Positions 10,906 to 22,206 of a stretch of 64,000 bases of DNA are shown piece after piece. Position 1 is the stretch's first letter, and each line of letters starts with the position of its first letter. Position numbers and translations under genes: made by a program. The notes under the pieces were generated by a model, which saw only the letters and a program-made list of their open reading frames with translations, ran no database searches and was not told where the DNA came from. Where the stretch lies: the NCBI RefSeq assembly GCF_018448935.1, contig NZ_RCWC01000026.1, positions 1 to 64,000 on the forward strand. The letters run 5' to 3'. Source of the stretch: Photorhabdus noenieputensis (lineage in GTDB: Bacteria > Pseudomonadota > Gammaproteobacteria > Enterobacterales > Enterobacteriaceae).

Positions 10906-11814
10906 ATGGATGAGAAAAGATTGACACACTTGCAGCAACTTGAAGCTGAAAGTATTCATATTATACGGGAAGTGGCCGCCGAGTTTGAAAACCCGGTGAT
11001 GCTTTACTCTATCGGTAAAGATTCTTCGGTCATGCTTCATCTTGCACGCAAGGCGTTCTATCCGGGAACATTGCCATTTCCTTTGCTGCATGTGGACACG
11101 GGTTGGAAATTTCGCGAAATGTACGAGTTTCGTGATCGTACTGCGAAGAATTACGGCTTTGAACTGTTGGTGTATCGCAACCCGCAAGGGGAAGCAATGG
11201 GCATTAATCCATTTGTGCATGGTAGTGCCAAGCATACTGACATCATGAAAACGGAAGGGTTAAAACAGGCGCTGGATAAATATGGTTTTGATGCTGCTTT
11301 CGGCGGTGCTCGTCGTGATGAAGAGAAATCGCGAGCCAAGGAGCGGATCTATTCTTTCCGTGATCGCTCACATCGTTGGGACCCTAAAAACCAGCGTCCT
11401 GAATTGTGGCGCAATTACAACGGCCAGATTAATAAAGGTGAAAGCATTCGCGTATTCCCACTGTCTAATTGGACTGAATTGGATGTCTGGCAATATATCT
11501 ATTTGGAGCAAATTGACATTGTTCCTCTTTATTTTGCCAAATTCCGCCCGGTATTGGAGCGGGAGGGGACACTGATTATGGTTGATGACGATCGGATCGA
11601 TCTGAAACCGGGCGAGGTTATCAGCCAGCGCAAAGTTCGTTTCCGTACACTCGGTTGTTGGCCTTTGACGGGAGCAGTGAAATCTGATGCTGAAACATTG
11701 CCGGAAATTATTGAAGAGATGTTGATATCGACGACAAGTGAACGGCAAGGGCGGCTGATTGATAGTGATCAATCTGCTTCTATGGAACTGAAAAAACGTC
11801 AAGGTTATTTCTAA
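10906..11814 (+). CDS. cysD: Sulfate adenylyltransferase subunit 2 CysD
   Basis: The 302-residue catalytic subunit of ATP sulfurylase, which forms APS from sulfate and ATP together with the GTPase CysN. The PP-loop appears as [16 protein letters not shown] near residue 36. [28 protein letters not shown] and the C-terminal LKKRQGYF are family signatures. GGAG lies upstream of the ATG. Length equals E. coli CysD. Confidence 0.97.
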   Translation: MDEKRLTHLQQLEAESIHIIREVAAEFENPVMLYSIGKDSSVMLHLARKAFYPGTLPFPLLHVDTGWKFREMYEFRDRTAKNYGFELLVYRNPQGEAMGINPFVHGSAKHTDIMKTEGLKQALDKYGFDAAFGGARRDEEKSRAKERIYSFRDRSHRWDPKNQRPELWRNYNGQINKGESIRVFPLSNWTELDVWQYIYLEQIDIVPLYFAKFRPVLEREGTLIMVDDDRIDLKPGEVISQRKVRFRTLGCWPLTGAVKSDAETLPEIIEEMLISTTSERQGRLIDSDQSASMELKKRQGYF

Positions 11815-11825
11815 GGAGAGCAATC

Positions 11826-13268
11826 ATGTCAGCACTTGCACAGAATGAAACCGTTGCTTATCAAATTAAACAACAGGGCGGTGTGGAAGCTTATCTACGT
11901 GCTCAACAAGAGAAAGGACTACTGCGTTTCCTGACATGTGGCAGCGTGGATGATGGCAAAAGTACGCTGATTGGACGCTTGTTACATGATACCCGTCAGA
12001 TCTACGAAGATCAGCTTTCAACGTTGCAGAATGACAGTAAACGTATTGGTACTCAGGGTGAAAAATTAGATCTGGCTTTATTGGTGGATGGTCTTGCCGC
12101 AGAGCGCGAACAAGGCATCACCATTGATGTGGCTTATCGTTATTTTTCCACAGAAAAACGCAAATTTATCATTGCTGATACACCGGGGCATGAGCAGTAC
12201 ACCCGTAATATGGCAACGGGAGCATCGACCTGTGCTCTCTCTATTCTGTTGATTGATGCGCGTAAAGGTGTTCAGGAGCAGACCCGTCGTCACAGTTTTA
12301 TCAGTACATTGCTAGGTATTCGCCATTTGGTGGTCGCGGTGAATAAAATGGATCTGATGGAATATCGTCAGGAAGTTTTTAATCAGATCAAACAGGATTA
12401 TATGAATTTCGCTGCCCAATTGCCGACAGATTTGGACGTTCATTTTGTTCCAATCTCGGCACTTGATGGCGATAATATTGTCACTAGAAGTCGCAATATG
12501 GATTGGTATGAAGGGCCAACGTTGTTGGATATCCTTGAAACAGTTGATGTAAAGAAGGAAGCTTCGAAGCAGTCACTACGTTTCCCGGTACAATATGTTA
12601 GCCGGCCTGATCTCGATTTTCGTGGTTATAGTGGCACACTTTCGTCTGGGATTTTACGTAGGGGGCAGAAAGTTAAAGTCATGCCATCCGGTATTTGCTC
12701 ACAGGTGGAGAGGATAGTGACTTTCAATGGTGATTTGGATTTTGCTGTTCCGGGCGAGGCCATTACGGTGGTGCTGAAAGATGAGATTGATATCAGCCGG
12801 GGAGATCTGCTGATTTCCGCCGATGATGAGATGATGGTTACCCGACATGCGCTGGTGGATGTGGTATGGATGTCTGAACAGCCTTTGGTGCAGGGGCAGA
12901 ACCTTGATATCAAAGTCGCGGGCAAAAAAAGCCGTGGGAAAGTTGAGAATATTCAGTACCAAGTGGATATTACTAACCTGACACAGCGGGTGGCGGTTGA
13001 TTTACCATTAAATGCCATCGGATCGGTGGAATTTTCTTTTGAAGAACCATTAATGCTCGATGGCTATCAGCAAAATAGCGACACTGGCGGCATTATTTTG
13101 ATCGATCGACTGACTAATGTCACCGTTGGTGCTGGGTTGGTACGTGAAATTCAGACAAATGTTTATGAAGGGCCAAAAGAGTTCAGCGAATTTGAGCTGG
13201 AATTGAATCGGTTGATTCGTCGTCATTTCCCTCATTGGGGAGCCAGAGATTTACTGGGAGGTAAATAA
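11826..13268 (+). CDS. cysN: Sulfate adenylyltransferase subunit 1 CysN (GTPase)
   Basis: A 480-residue EF-Tu-like GTPase whose GTP hydrolysis drives APS formation by CysD. G1 [16 protein letters not shown]2/G3 [13 protein letters not shown] and [14 protein letters not shown]4 NKMD, then two beta-barrel domains. It lies between cysD and cysC and ends one base before the cysC start codon. Confidence 0.97.
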   Translation: MSALAQNETVAYQIKQQGGVEAYLRAQQEKGLLRFLTCGSVDDGKSTLIGRLLHDTRQIYEDQLSTLQNDSKRIGTQGEKLDLALLVDGLAAEREQGITIDVAYRYFSTEKRKFIIADTPGHEQYTRNMATGASTCALSILLIDARKGVQEQTRRHSFISTLLGIRHLVVAVNKMDLMEYRQEVFNQIKQDYMNFAAQLPTDLDVHFVPISALDGDNIVTRSRNMDWYEGPTLLDILETVDVKKEASKQSLRFPVQYVSRPDLDFRGYSGTLSSGILRRGQKVKVMPSGICSQVERIVTFNGDLDFAVPGEAITVVLKDEIDISRGDLLISADDEMMVTRHALVDVVWMSEQPLVQGQNLDIKVAGKKSRGKVENIQYQVDITNLTQRVAVDLPLNAIGSVEFSFEEPLMLDGYQQNSDTGGIILIDRLTNVTVGAGLVREIQTNVYEGPKEFSEFELELNRLIRRHFPHWGARDLLGGK

Positions 13269-13269
13269 A

Positions 13270-13902
13270 TTGGCTGACATTGAAAATCTGGCATCAGAAA
13301 ATGTTGTCTGGCATCCGCATCAACTGACCAGAACGCAGCGGGAGGTTGAAAATGGCCATCCGGCATTGGTGATGTGGTTCACTGGTTTATCGGGTTCAGG
13401 AAAATCCACGGTAGCAGGGGCCTTAGAACAGGCCCTGTTTCAACGGGGAATAAAAACTTATTTGCTTGATGGCGATAACTTGCGTCATGGCCTTTGCAGT
13501 GATTTGGGTTTTTCCGAACAGGATAGGCAGGAGAATATCCGCCGTGTGGGGGAAGTTGCCAGTTTGATGGTCGATGCGGGTTTAGTCGTGCTGACGGCTT
13601 TTATCTCTCCTCATAAAGCAGAACGGCAAAAGGTTCGTGAACTGCTGGAACTAGGGCAATTTATTGAAGTTTTTGTCGATACACCGTTGGAAATTTGTGA
13701 ATCTCGTGATCCGAAAGGATTGTATAAAAAAGCCCGTGCCGGTGAAATTCGTCATTTCACGGGGATTGATTCAGTCTATGAGGTTCCCGATAATCCGGAA
13801 ATTTATCTTGCAGGCCAACAACCCGTTGAAGCTTCCGTGGCCCAGTTGCTGGTGGAATTGGAAAAGAGCGGCATTATACGCTCAAGGATTAATCACGGAT
13901 AA
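13270..13902 (+). CDS. cysC: Adenylylsulfate (APS) kinase CysC
   Basis: Phosphorylates APS to PAPS. The P-loop [14 protein letters not shown], the DGDNLRHGL motif, [15 protein letters not shown] and the lid-region [14 protein letters not shown] are all present. I take a TTG start at 13270 because GGGAGGT lies 8 bases upstream and the N-terminus then aligns with other CysC proteins (210 residues against 201 in E. coli). No ATG is found until past the conserved NVVWH segment. Confidence 0.94.
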   Translation: MADIENLASENVVWHPHQLTRTQREVENGHPALVMWFTGLSGSGKSTVAGALEQALFQRGIKTYLLDGDNLRHGLCSDLGFSEQDRQENIRRVGEVASLMVDAGLVVLTAFISPHKAERQKVRELLELGQFIEVFVDTPLEICESRDPKGLYKKARAGEIRHFTGIDSVYEVPDNPEIYLAGQQPVEASVAQLLVELEKSGIIRSRINHG

Positions 13903-14048
13903 CGTCAACAAAAAGCACATTATTGCGTTTTCAGTGATGTGCTTGTGTAAAATAACTGCATTCGACTATTTTTCTCCTACCCTGTTTTGTGATAGTAGCG
14001 TCATTCTTTGAGTTATGGGATGATTGACAGATATTTCAGGGGGCGGAA

Positions 14049-14369
14049 ATGGGTAAACTGACGCTACTACTACTGGTTTTACTTGGATGGTTACAGTATT
14101 CACTGTGGCTTGGTAAAAACGGCATTCATGATTATGTGCGGGTTAAGAATGATGTTGCGATGCAAGAGCGTAATAACAGCAAACTTAAAGCGCGTAACGA
14201 TCAGTTATCGGCGGAAATTGATGATCTTACTGGTGGACAGGAAGCTATCGAAGAGCGATCCCGTAATGAATTGGGCATGATCAAACCGGGTGAAACTTTC
14301 TATCGTTTAATCGTTGATAAATCTAAAGAAAATACTTCGCGTCCCTCGACTCCAAATAATACTCAATAA
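14049..14369 (+). CDS. ftsB: Cell division protein FtsB
   Basis: A 106-residue bitopic inner-membrane protein of the FtsQLB divisome subcomplex. It has a short cytoplasmic start (MGKL), one transmembrane helix (about residues 4-21), then a periplasmic coiled coil (about 30-70, [20 protein letters not shown]). The conserved [14 protein letters not shown] segment follows. GGGGGCGG precedes the ATG. It is followed by ispD with a 5-base gap, as in E. coli. Confidence 0.95.
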   Translation: MGKLTLLLLVLLGWLQYSLWLGKNGIHDYVRVKNDVAMQERNNSKLKARNDQLSAEIDDLTGGQEAIEERSRNELGMIKPGETFYRLIVDKSKENTSRPSTPNNTQ

Positions 14370-14374
14370 TTAAA

Positions 14375-15106
14375 ATGAACGATCTATTACTTCATTCCTG
14401 TGCTGATATTATTGCTTTGGTACCAGCAGCGGGTATTGGTAGCCGAATGAATTCGGATTGCCCAAAGCAATATCTGTCTATTGCCGGAAAGACCATTATT
14501 GAGCACACCTTGGCTGTATTACTTGATCATCCCCGTGTTCAGCATGCTGTGATTGTTTTAAATCCCACGGACACACAGTTTCAATCCCTTGAGGTTGCAT
14601 CCGATTCACGCATTACTACGGTAGTGGGTGGTGAACAGCGAGCAGATTCTGTGCTGGCTGGTTTAAATCATTTGGCTCATTTGACGGGCAATGATAATTG
14701 TTGGGTTTTAGTGCATGATGCAGCTCGCCCTTGTTTACACCATGACGATCTTGACCGCTTGCTACAATTAGCAGAAGCAGATGAACAGGGAAATATGGCA
14801 TGCGGTGGTATTCTGGCATCGCCGGTCCGCGATACGATGAAACGTGGACGGACTGGTCAAGTTATTGACCATACGGTAGAACGGCAAGATCTCTGGCACG
14901 CACTGACTCCGCAGTTTTTTCCATTGATGTTACTAAGGGATTGTTTGTCAAAAGCACTTTCGAAACACGCTAATATTACAGATGAAGCTTCCGCACTGGA
15001 ATATTGTGGTTATCAGCCGGTGTTGGTTAACGGGCGTTCGGACAATATAAAAGTCACGCGCCCTGAGGATTTGGCATTGGCAGAATTTTATCTGTCTAGA
15101 AAATAA
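14375..15106 (+). CDS. ispD: 2-C-methyl-D-erythritol 4-phosphate cytidylyltransferase IspD
   Basis: The third step of the MEP isoprenoid pathway, forming CDP-methylerythritol. The N-terminal nucleotide-binding motif is [19 protein letters not shown], with VHDAARPC near residue 110 and the TDEASALEY and [15 protein letters not shown] motifs. Length is 243 residues. An upstream in-frame extension is absent, and the start lies five bases after ftsB. Confidence 0.96.
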   Translation: MNDLLLHSCADIIALVPAAGIGSRMNSDCPKQYLSIAGKTIIEHTLAVLLDHPRVQHAVIVLNPTDTQFQSLEVASDSRITTVVGGEQRADSVLAGLNHLAHLTGNDNCWVLVHDAARPCLHHDDLDRLLQLAEADEQGNMACGGILASPVRDTMKRGRTGQVIDHTVERQDLWHALTPQFFPLMLLRDCLSKALSKHANITDEASALEYCGYQPVLVNGRSDNIKVTRPEDLALAEFYLSRK

Positions 15107-15119
15107 AGGAACAGACATC

Positions 15120-15593
15120 ATGAGGATCGGACACGGTTTCGATGTACATAAATTTGGTGGTGAAGGGCCGATTATTATCGGTGGTGTTCGTATTCCTTAT
15201 GAACAAGGGTTGTTGGCGCATTCGGATGGTGATGTTGCTCTCCATGCGGCAACGGATGCTCTGTTAGGTGCTGCGGCATTGGGCGATATCGGGAAATTAT
15301 TCCCAGACACTGATCCAGCGCTTAAAGGGGTGGATAGTCGTAAATTATTGCGCGAAGCCTATTCACGTATCAGAGAAAAGGGTTATCGGATTGGTAATTT
15401 GGATATTACGATTATCGCTCAAGCACCCAAAATGTTGCCGCATATCCCACAAATGAGAGTCAATCTGGCAGAAGATCTGCGATGTCACATTGATGATATC
15501 AATGTTAAAGCCACAACTACCGAGAAATTGGGATTTGTTGGGCGTAAAGAAGGTATTGCTTGCGAAGCGGTTGCTTTGTTGGTTAAGGAATAA
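15120..15593 (+). CDS. ispF: 2-C-methyl-D-erythritol 2,4-cyclodiphosphate synthase IspF
   Basis: A 157-residue trimeric enzyme that cyclises CDP-ME-2-phosphate. Metal-binding GHGFDVHKF at the N-terminus (D8, H10), [20 protein letters not shown] with the second metal His, and the C-terminal [15 protein letters not shown] are all present. AAGGA lies just upstream of the ATG. It is immediately followed by truD. Confidence 0.97.
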   Translation: MRIGHGFDVHKFGGEGPIIIGGVRIPYEQGLLAHSDGDVALHAATDALLGAAALGDIGKLFPDTDPALKGVDSRKLLREAYSRIREKGYRIGNLDITIIAQAPKMLPHIPQMRVNLAEDLRCHIDDINVKATTTEKLGFVGRKEGIACEAVALLVKE

Positions 15594-15596
15594 TTG

Positions 15597-16646
15597 ATGG
15601 TATTGGCTGAATTAAATTGGCTGTATGGACAACCAGAAGCGACGGGGATACTAAAAGCCTCGCCGGAAGATTTTATTGTCTGTGAGGATTTGGGATTTTC
15701 TCCTGATGGAGAAGGTGAGCACTTAATGGTGCACATCCGTAAAACGGGTTGTAATACCCAATTTGTTGCAGATAACCTCGCTCGTTTCGCTGGTATACCG
15801 TCTAGATCGGTCAGTTATGCCGGTTTAAAAGACCGTCATGCAGTGACAGAACAGTGGTTTTGTTTGCACTTACCGGGCAAACAGGAACCTGATTTTGCCT
15901 CGTTTCAGCTTGAGGGATGTGAAGTTCTGACGACAGCTCGTCAGAAACGTAAACTGCGTATTGGCGCATTGAAAGGAAATTCATTTACGCTGATTTTGCG
16001 GGAAATCAGTCATCACCAATTTGTTGAAACCAGACTACGTCTGATTCAGCAAGGTGGCGTGCCTAACTATTTTGGTGAACAGCGTTTTGGTCGGGATGGG
16101 CAGAATCTGATTCAAGCGCAGCGTTGGGCAAATAATGAAATCCGAGTAAAAGAGAGAAATAAACGCAGTTTTTATCTGTCAGCTAGTCGTAGTGCTATGT
16201 TTAATACGATAGCCAGTGCACGGATTGTTTTAAAACAGCAGCAACAGGTAATGAAGGGTGACGCCTTACAATTAACAGGGCGTGGTAGTTGGTTTGTTGC
16301 TGACGAAACTGAATTGCCTTTATTGCAACAGCGGGTGATCGATGGCGAATTACAAATAACGGCACCGCTACCCGGTGACGGTGAATTGGGAACACAACAC
16401 CAAGCTGCGGATTTTGAACGGCAATATTTACAGCCCTATGAATCATTGTGGGAACTTATCAAGCGTGAAAGAGTGGATGGTTCCCGTAGGGCGATTCTGG
16501 TGCGACCTCAGAATCTGAGTTGGCAATGGCAAGATAATGACACGGTGAAAATCAGTTTCTGGTTACCCGCTGGCAGTTTTGCTACCAGTGTGGTCAGAGA
16601 AATTATCAATCAGGATCAAAATAATGTTACGAATATTGTTGAGTAA
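15597..16646 (+). CDS. truD: tRNA pseudouridine(13) synthase TruD
   Basis: A 349-residue enzyme that isomerises U13 of tRNA-Glu. The catalytic motif is visible as [14 protein letters not shown] (Asp near residue 80) and the family signature as [15 protein letters not shown]. The start is set at the ATG at 15597, which gives exactly the E. coli length. A TTG three bases upstream is also in frame. It overlaps surE by 23 bases. Confidence 0.96.
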   Translation: MVLAELNWLYGQPEATGILKASPEDFIVCEDLGFSPDGEGEHLMVHIRKTGCNTQFVADNLARFAGIPSRSVSYAGLKDRHAVTEQWFCLHLPGKQEPDFASFQLEGCEVLTTARQKRKLRIGALKGNSFTLILREISHHQFVETRLRLIQQGGVPNYFGEQRFGRDGQNLIQAQRWANNEIRVKERNKRSFYLSASRSAMFNTIASARIVLKQQQQVMKGDALQLTGRGSWFVADETELPLLQQRVIDGELQITAPLPGDGELGTQHQAADFERQYLQPYESLWELIKRERVDGSRRAILVRPQNLSWQWQDNDTVKISFWLPAGSFATSVVREIINQDQNNVTNIVE

Positions 16647-17388
16647 TGATGACGGTGTAACCGCACCAGGGATTCAGGTTTTGGCGGCAGCATTGCGAGA
16701 AAATTATCATGTGCAGGTTGTTGCACCTGATCGTAATCGGAGTGGCGCATCTAACGCATTGACTCTTGATCGCTCATTAAGTGTTAATACGCTGGAGAAT
16801 GGTGATATCTCGGTATTGGGTGGCACACCAACAGATTGTGTCTATCTCGGTGTTAATCGTCTCGTTCTTCCTCGTCCTGAGATCGTTGTTTCTGGTATTA
16901 ATCGCGGTCCTAACCTTGGAGATGATGTGATTTATTCGGGAACGGTTGCGGCTGCAATGGAAGGCCGCCATCTAGGGTTGCCGGCACTGGCTATTTCACT
17001 GAATGGTGAATTGCATTACCAAACAGCGGCAGAAATCACCTGTCGTTTGCTACAAATGTTACAAACAACGCCTTTGAGAGCGGGTAATATTCTGAATGTG
17101 AATGTACCTGATCTGCCACTTGAACAAATTAAAGGTTTTCGGGTAACTCGTTGTGGTAGCCGCCATGCCGCGGAAGAAGTTTATTCTATGCAAGATCCGA
17201 AAGGCAACATGCTTTACTGGTTGGGGCCGCCGGGAGATAAACATGATGCTGGCCCTGAAACAGATTTTGCGGCGGTGGAACAGGGATATGTTTCTATTAC
17301 ACCATTACAGGTAGATCTGACTGCGTATAAAGCGCAGGCGTTAGTAAAAGATTGGTTAGCTAAAGCTGAGGTTGATGGAGAATGCTGA
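16624..17388 (+). CDS. surE: 5'/3'-nucleotidase SurE
   Basis: A metal-dependent nucleotidase and exopolyphosphatase implicated in stationary-phase survival. The metal-binding start [26 protein letters not shown] and [25 protein letters not shown] are diagnostic. I set the start at the ATG at 16624 ([11 protein letters not shown], 254 residues). The longer frame from 16579 is only truD sequence in another phase. It overlaps pcm by seven bases. Confidence 0.96.
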   Translation: MLRILLSNDDGVTAPGIQVLAAALRENYHVQVVAPDRNRSGASNALTLDRSLSVNTLENGDISVLGGTPTDCVYLGVNRLVLPRPEIVVSGINRGPNLGDDVIYSGTVAAAMEGRHLGLPALAISLNGELHYQTAAEITCRLLQMLQTTPLRAGNILNVNVPDLPLEQIKGFRVTRCGSRHAAEEVYSMQDPKGNMLYWLGPPGDKHDAGPETDFAAVEQGYVSITPLQVDLTAYKAQALVKDWLAKAEVDGEC

Positions 17389-18008
17389 GTCGGGCAATGA
17401 AAAATTTGCTGACACAATTACGCCAGCAGGGAATAAAAGATGAACGTTTACTGGCCGCTATTTCCGCCGTGCCTAGGGAACGTTTTGTCGATGAAGCACT
17501 GGCACATAAAGCGTATGAAAATACAGCTTTGCCTATTGGTTATGGGCAAACGATTTCTCAGCCTTATATTGTCGCTCGCATGACTGAATTGCTTCAGTTA
17601 ACACCCGATGCTAAAGTTTTGGAAATTGGTACCGGCTCTGGTTACCAGACGGCAATATTAGCGCATTTGGTCAAACATGTTTTCTCGGTAGAACGGATCA
17701 AGGGCTTACAGTGGCAGGCTAAACGAAGGTTGAAACAGCTTGATTTGCATAATGTTTCAACTCGTCATGGGGATGGTTGGCAAGGATGGCCGTCGCGTGG
17801 GTTATTTGATGCTATTATTGTGACCGCAGCGCCTCCGTATATCCCACAAGAATTGATGCTTCAACTTACGGATGGAGGGGTTATGGTTTTACCGGTGGGT
17901 GAGCATACACAAATTCTTAAATCCGTGAAACGTCATGGCAATGGTTTTCATAGTGAAGTAATCGAAGCTGTGCGCTTTGTGCCCCTTGTGCAAGGGGAAC
18001 TGGCTTAA
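17382..18008 (+). CDS. pcm: Protein-L-isoaspartate O-methyltransferase Pcm
   Basis: A SAM-dependent repair methyltransferase for isoaspartyl residues in aged proteins. Its 208 residues match E. coli Pcm. The SAM motif I is [16 protein letters not shown], and [16 protein letters not shown] and [12 protein letters not shown] are present. GGAGA lies upstream of the ATG. It follows the conserved surE-pcm-nlpD-rpoS order. Confidence 0.97.
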   Translation: MLSRAMKNLLTQLRQQGIKDERLLAAISAVPRERFVDEALAHKAYENTALPIGYGQTISQPYIVARMTELLQLTPDAKVLEIGTGSGYQTAILAHLVKHVFSVERIKGLQWQAKRRLKQLDLHNVSTRHGDGWQGWPSRGLFDAIIVTAAPPYIPQELMLQLTDGGVMVLPVGEHTQILKSVKRHGNGFHSEVIEAVRFVPLVQGELA

Positions 18009-18159
18009 GTTCATAGTCTATTGCAACTATTTTTCAATTAATGGTTATATTTGCTTTAATAAGCGAAATTACTTTCGTTTTGGCATTTTTGTGGTTATGT
18101 ATAACTTTTAGAACTTATTAACTTTTACGCTTATCTTTGCCGTTATGGGGGAAGGAAAT

Positions 18160-19155
18160 ATGAATTCGGGAAGCCCAATGAAAAAAATACAGCGGATCGT
18201 AACGTGTTTATTGATGGGGGTCTGGTTAGTCGGCTGTACAAATACGCCAACTCGTCCAGCACCTATCACCAGTGTTGATCAAAAACAAAGCAGAGGGAGT
18301 CATCATCCGGTAATATATTCCGGCAATTCTGCCATATCTACGCCGATGCCATCTTCACCTTCATCAATGAGTGCGACTGATAGCAATTCGCAGGGGAGAA
18401 TTGTTTATAACCGTGATTATGACAGTATTCCTAAGGGCAGCTATAACGGCAGTACTTATACGGTCAGGCATGGTGATACTCTGTTTTATATCGCTTGGAT
18501 TACAGGTAATGATTTTCGTGATCTTGCGAGCAAAAATAATATTTCAGAACCTTACAGTCTGACGGTGGGGCAGACTTTGAGGACCGGTAGTAGCGGGATG
18601 TTAACCACTTATAACCATAATCAAAAGCAAACAGCCCTGGTTGATTCTCAATCAACTAATGCGTATCCTGCAAATTCCGGGATACAAAAGAGTGTAAAAA
18701 TGTTGCCACGGGCAACTACGTCAACAGTAAACAATACGTATTTAGAATCACCGACGACAACCGCGAGCAGTGGAAACAGTGTTGTTAGCGGTTGGATGTG
18801 GCCGGCTGAAGGTAAAATGATTGAGAGTTTCTCTGATACCCAAGGGGGTAACAAAGGGATTGATATCGCAGGCAGCAGGGGCCAGTCAGTATTTGCGACA
18901 GCAGGTGGTCGAGTTGTCTACGCCGGAAACGCCTTACGTGGATATGGAAATCTGATAATTATAAAACATAACGATGACTACCTGAGTGCCTATGCTCATA
19001 ACGATACGATGTTGGTTCGTGAGCAGCAGGACATCAAGGCGGGGCAAAAAATTGCCACTATGGGTAGCACGGGTACCAGTTCTGTAAGATTACACTTTGA
19101 AATTCGTTACAAGGGAAAATCCGTAAACCCGCTGCGTTATCTTCCGCAGCGATAA
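18160..19155 (+). CDS. nlpD: Murein hydrolase activator NlpD (lipoprotein)
   Basis: An outer-membrane lipoprotein that activates the amidase AmiC during septum splitting. With the ATG at 18160 (preceded by GGAAGGA) the protein has 331 residues. The lipobox LVGC puts the lipidated Cys at residue 26. A LysM domain covers about residues 105-150 ([19 protein letters not shown]) and a C-terminal LytM/M23 domain starts near 220 ([28 protein letters not shown]). As in other NlpD proteins the M23 site looks degenerate. In E. coli the main rpoS promoter lies within nlpD, and the same is likely here. Confidence 0.95.
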   Translation: MNSGSPMKKIQRIVTCLLMGVWLVGCTNTPTRPAPITSVDQKQSRGSHHPVIYSGNSAISTPMPSSPSSMSATDSNSQGRIVYNRDYDSIPKGSYNGSTYTVRHGDTLFYIAWITGNDFRDLASKNNISEPYSLTVGQTLRTGSSGMLTTYNHNQKQTALVDSQSTNAYPANSGIQKSVKMLPRATTSTVNNTYLESPTTTASSGNSVVSGWMWPAEGKMIESFSDTQGGNKGIDIAGSRGQSVFATAGGRVVYAGNALRGYGNLIIIKHNDDYLSAYAHNDTMLVREQQDIKAGQKIATMGSTGTSSVRLHFEIRYKGKSVNPLRYLPQR

Positions 19156-19206
19156 ACTGGGCAGAATGCTGAATTCTGCCTGCATTATCATGGGTAGGGG
19201 CAGCTT

Positions 19207-20205
19207 ATGAGCCAAAATACGCTGAAAGTTAACGAGTTGTATGATGATGCGGATTTAGATGAAAGTGGTATTGAAGCTGACGACTTCGATGAGAAATTAT
19301 TGAAGAACGATGAGGATGATATAACTGATTTTGAGAATGATTTAGATGTATTGCAGGGCATGAACCAGCGGGTTCTTGATGCAACACAGCTTTATCTTGG
19401 CGAGATTGGTTTTTCTCCTTTGCTGACGGCGGAAGAAGAGGTTTTTTTCGCAAGGCGGGCATTACGTGGTGATGTTCTGGCCCGCCAGAGAATGATCGAA
19501 AGTAACTTGCGATTGGTTGTTAAAATTTCTCGTCGTTACAGTAATAGAGGTTTAGCCCTTCTTGATTTGATTGAAGAAGGTAATCTTGGCCTTATCCGTG
19601 CTGTTGAAAAATTTGACCCGGAGCGCGGGTTCAGGTTTTCTACCTATGCAACATGGTGGATTCGGCAAACTATTGAGCGGGCGATTATGAATCAAACCCG
19701 TACTATTCGGTTGCCAATCCACATTGTTAAAGAACTCAACGTCTACTTGCGTACAGCAAGAGAACTTGCCCATAAATTGGATCATGAACCTAGCCCGGAA
19801 GAGATAGCAGAACAACTGGATAGACCGGTTGATGATGTAAGCCGTATGTTGCGATTGAATGAGCGCATCATTTCGGTTGATACCCCTATTAGCAGTGATT
19901 CTGATAAAGCGCTATTGGATGTTTTATCGGATGAGAATGAAAGTGGGCCGGAGGGAACAACACAGGAAGACGATATGAAAAAGAGTATCGTCAAATGGCT
20001 GTTTGAGTTGAATTCGAAGCAACGTGAAGTATTAGCGCGTCGTTTTGGTCTTTTAGGATATGAGGCTGAAACGCTGGAAGATGTGGGTAAAGAGATTGGT
20101 TTGACAAGGGAAAGAGTGCGTCAGATCCAGGTCGAAGGTTTGCGACGTCTGAAAGATATTATGCAAACTCAAGGTTTGAATATTGAAGCGTTATTCCGTA
20201 CTTAA
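19207..20205 (+). CDS. rpoS: RNA polymerase sigma factor RpoS
   Basis: The 332-residue stationary-phase/general stress sigma factor. Region 1.2-2 contains [20 protein letters not shown] and [12 protein letters not shown]. Region 2.4 has [16 protein letters not shown], region 3 [15 protein letters not shown], and region 4 the helix-turn-helix [34 protein letters not shown] precedes the ATG 51 bases after nlpD. The extreme N-terminus (residues 10-45) is acidic and differs from E. coli, as is common. Confidence 0.97.
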   Translation: MSQNTLKVNELYDDADLDESGIEADDFDEKLLKNDEDDITDFENDLDVLQGMNQRVLDATQLYLGEIGFSPLLTAEEEVFFARRALRGDVLARQRMIESNLRLVVKISRRYSNRGLALLDLIEEGNLGLIRAVEKFDPERGFRFSTYATWWIRQTIERAIMNQTRTIRLPIHIVKELNVYLRTARELAHKLDHEPSPEEIAEQLDRPVDDVSRMLRLNERIISVDTPISSDSDKALLDVLSDENESGPEGTTQEDDMKKSIVKWLFELNSKQREVLARRFGLLGYEAETLEDVGKEIGLTRERVRQIQVEGLRRLKDIMQTQGLNIEALFRT

Positions 20206-20778
20206 TTGTTGAATAGTTTGGCTACTTGGGTTCTGAAGAACTGTTGTCCCTGTTTTTGCATTGTTGATGCTTGGTATTATCAGGTTCTTCAGTACCCGGT
20301 AGGATTCCTCTAATTTTGTCTTAGATAATGATAGTAAATTTCAATCAAAGATTTCTGATATTTAAATTATGGTGGTCGACTAATTTAGGGCACTTCATTA
20401 TCCTCTTCCAAATAGTTTTCCTTTTCAAGGGGACAAATTTGTCGCTATAGCTAAATAGCTTTTCATAATTCTGCTACACATGACTCTCTTCAACCCATTG
20501 TTATATATGGGATTATGAGTGATATAAGATGTAGCACTATTTTAGAATCTTATTTAGATAACTCTACCCTTATTTTCATGCGAATATAATTGATATTAAT
20601 ACACCACATTATATCCTGCCTCTCGGGATTAAATTCATTTCGTCTGTTTATTGCCAGCATAATTCCATCTAAGCCACGGATGGCTTTTAAAGTCTCACTG
20701 TGACTTGTAAAGGTGTTGCGTATAGTGCGGCGGCTGAGTATGATAATTGTACCGAGCAGCACTGTTCAGCGGACGGAT
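20206..20778. other. Intergenic region between rpoS and higB
   Basis: About 570 bases with no convincing coding sequence on either strand. It holds the inverted repeat described separately and AT-rich DNA. This is the start of the hypervariable rpoS-mutS interval. A 70-residue minus-strand frame at 20550-20762 has no family resemblance. Confidence 0.5.
20228..20297. terminator. Long inverted repeat downstream of rpoS
   Basis: GGGTTCTGAAGAACTG (20228-20243) is nearly the reverse complement of CAGGTTCTTCAGTACCC (20281-20297), with a 37-base loop that includes a T run. It lies just after the rpoS stop and could be a terminator or 3' processing structure. Confidence 0.45.
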
Positions 20779-21057
20779 ATGATTAAGAGTTTTAAACATA
20801 AAGGGTTGAAAAAGTTTTTTGAAACAGGTTCTACAGCCGGTATTAATGCTATGCAAGCTCCAAAAATAGCTACCCGTCTTGAGGTGTTGAATAGAGCTGT
20901 AAAAATTGAAGATGTAGATATCCCGGGCTTTTTTTTACACCCACTTACAGGAAACAGGAATGGTGTGTGGTCTATTACTGTGACAGGGAATTGGCGAATC
21001 ACCTTTGAGTTGTATGATGGTGATGTCTACATTGTGAACTATGAGGATTACCACTAA
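20779..21057 (+). CDS. higB: HigB/RelE-type toxin
   Basis: A 92-residue ribosome-dependent mRNase-type toxin. Signature segments are MIKSFKHKGLKKFFETGS, LEVLNRA, the DIDIPG-like DVDIPGFFLHPL, and the C-terminal ITVTGNWRITFELYDGDVYIVNYEDYH. The start at 20779 matches the usual HigB N-terminus, although the frame is open to 20713. It overlaps higA by one base, with the toxin first, which is the usual hig order. Confidence 0.9.
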   Translation: MIKSFKHKGLKKFFETGSTAGINAMQAPKIATRLEVLNRAVKIEDVDIPGFFLHPLTGNRNGVWSITVTGNWRITFELYDGDVYIVNYEDYH

Positions 21058-21344
21058 TGGTTATGATGTATAACCCCCCGCATCCCGGAATATTAGTTAA
21101 AGAGGCTATGGAGGCTCTGAATTTGAGCGCCAGAGGCTTGGCTAAGGCACTGGGTGTAGCACCATCAACTGTGCAACGCTTGGTTGTTGGCAAGTCTGAT
21201 GTTTCGCCAGAAATGGCACTGAAATTGTCTGTCGTTATTGGCAGTTCACCTCAAGTTTGGATGGGAATGCAGGTGGACTATGATTTATGGCAGGCAAAAC
21301 AGCATATCGATGTGTCTCATCTTCATCGATTGCAAATAGCTTGA
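21057..21344 (+). CDS. higA: HigA antitoxin (HTH, XRE-like)
   Basis: A 95-residue antitoxin of the HigA family with the signature PPHPGILVKEAMEAL. It contains a helix-turn-helix (LSARGLAKALGVAPSTVQRLVVGKSDVSPEMALKL). The family C-terminus reads WMGMQVDYDLWQAKQ. It neutralises HigB and represses the operon. The start codon overlaps the higB stop (TAATG). Confidence 0.93.
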   Translation: MVMMYNPPHPGILVKEAMEALNLSARGLAKALGVAPSTVQRLVVGKSDVSPEMALKLSVVIGSSPQVWMGMQVDYDLWQAKQHIDVSHLHRLQIA

Positions 21345-21440
21345 TTGACATATTTCAATGTCCCTGATTCTGAACCATCTCAATTGTTTTGTCGTTGGTC
21401 TGAAAGGTGAGTATTAGCTCACCTTTTTTTAATCAGTATC

Positions 21441-22202
21441 TCAAATTACAGGAACGCCACTGTGGAATTTAAAATCGCTATCTGGATTTTGAATCAATTC
21501 AGCTTCAACACGGCCAAAATAGTTCACCCGCTCGGTAATATCTTCATTAGCAATAGATTGCGCTAGTGAAAGATAGTCTTGATAGTGACGTGCTTCAGAG
21601 CGCAGCAGCGAGATATAAAATTTACTCAGATCTTCATCCAAATGAGGGGCCAATTTGGCGAAGCGTTCACAAGAACGCGCCTCAATATAAGCGCCGATAA
21701 TCAGCTTATCTACCAATGTATAAGGTTCATGGCTGGTGATATGGCTAAGCATGCCTTTGGCATAACGGCTGGCTGTGATGCTTTCATAGCTGATATTGCG
21801 TGCGTCCATGATTTCTAGCACTTGATAGAAGTGATGTAACTCTTCTTTAATCAGCAGCACCATTTTATCAATCAGATCCTGGCTATAGGGTGAATTAGCT
21901 TTAGCGGTGATCTGTTTGGTCGCTTGGTTTTGACCTCTTAATGAATTGAGATCGCCAATTTTCTTGTAGGCAAAATCTTCATAAGGTTTAAACCATGCCA
22001 GAAGTGTATCTTCACTTCGCTGATCTACGGCATACTTACGGATCAAAAACATAGCGCTCTGTGCTGCTTTCAGCTCGCATAACAGATGATCCCGTAGAAG
22101 CACAGGTAAATTTTCAGGCTGCTTTGCTTTATCTACCCACAAATCCGGGGTTTCACATTGCAAAAAACGGTATATCGGTTGTAAAAGGCTTTTGTCAAAC
22201 AC
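21441..22202 (-). CDS. miaE: tRNA-(ms2io6A)-hydroxylase MiaE
   Basis: A 253-residue non-heme di-iron oxygenase that hydroxylates the isopentenyl side chain of ms2i6A37 in tRNA. Ferritin-like di-iron ligand motifs are visible: LCELKAAQSAM, EELHHFYQVLEIM, GAYIEARSCERFAKL and RSEARHYQDYL. It ends four bases from the mutS stop side and is transcribed in the same direction as mutS, downstream of it. MiaE occurs in Salmonella and Photorhabdus-type genomes but not in E. coli K-12. Confidence 0.94.
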   Translation of the reverse strand: MFDKSLLQPIYRFLQCETPDLWVDKAKQPENLPVLLRDHLLCELKAAQSAMFLIRKYAVDQRSEDTLLAWFKPYEDFAYKKIGDLNSLRGQNQATKQITAKANSPYSQDLIDKMVLLIKEELHHFYQVLEIMDARNISYESITASRYAKGMLSHITSHEPYTLVDKLIIGAYIEARSCERFAKLAPHLDEDLSKFYISLLRSEARHYQDYLSLAQSIANEDITERVNYFGRVEAELIQNPDSDFKFHSGVPVI

Positions 22203-22206
22203 GTTC

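Noticed and set aside
16579-16623. N-terminal extension of SurE upstream of its Met at 16624
   Set aside because: This region is the truD coding end in another frame, and SurE proteins begin at the LLSNDDG motif.
20550-20762. A 70-residue minus-strand frame between rpoS and higB
   Set aside because: No family resemblance, no ribosome-binding site and AT-rich codon use. It overlaps the higB leader.
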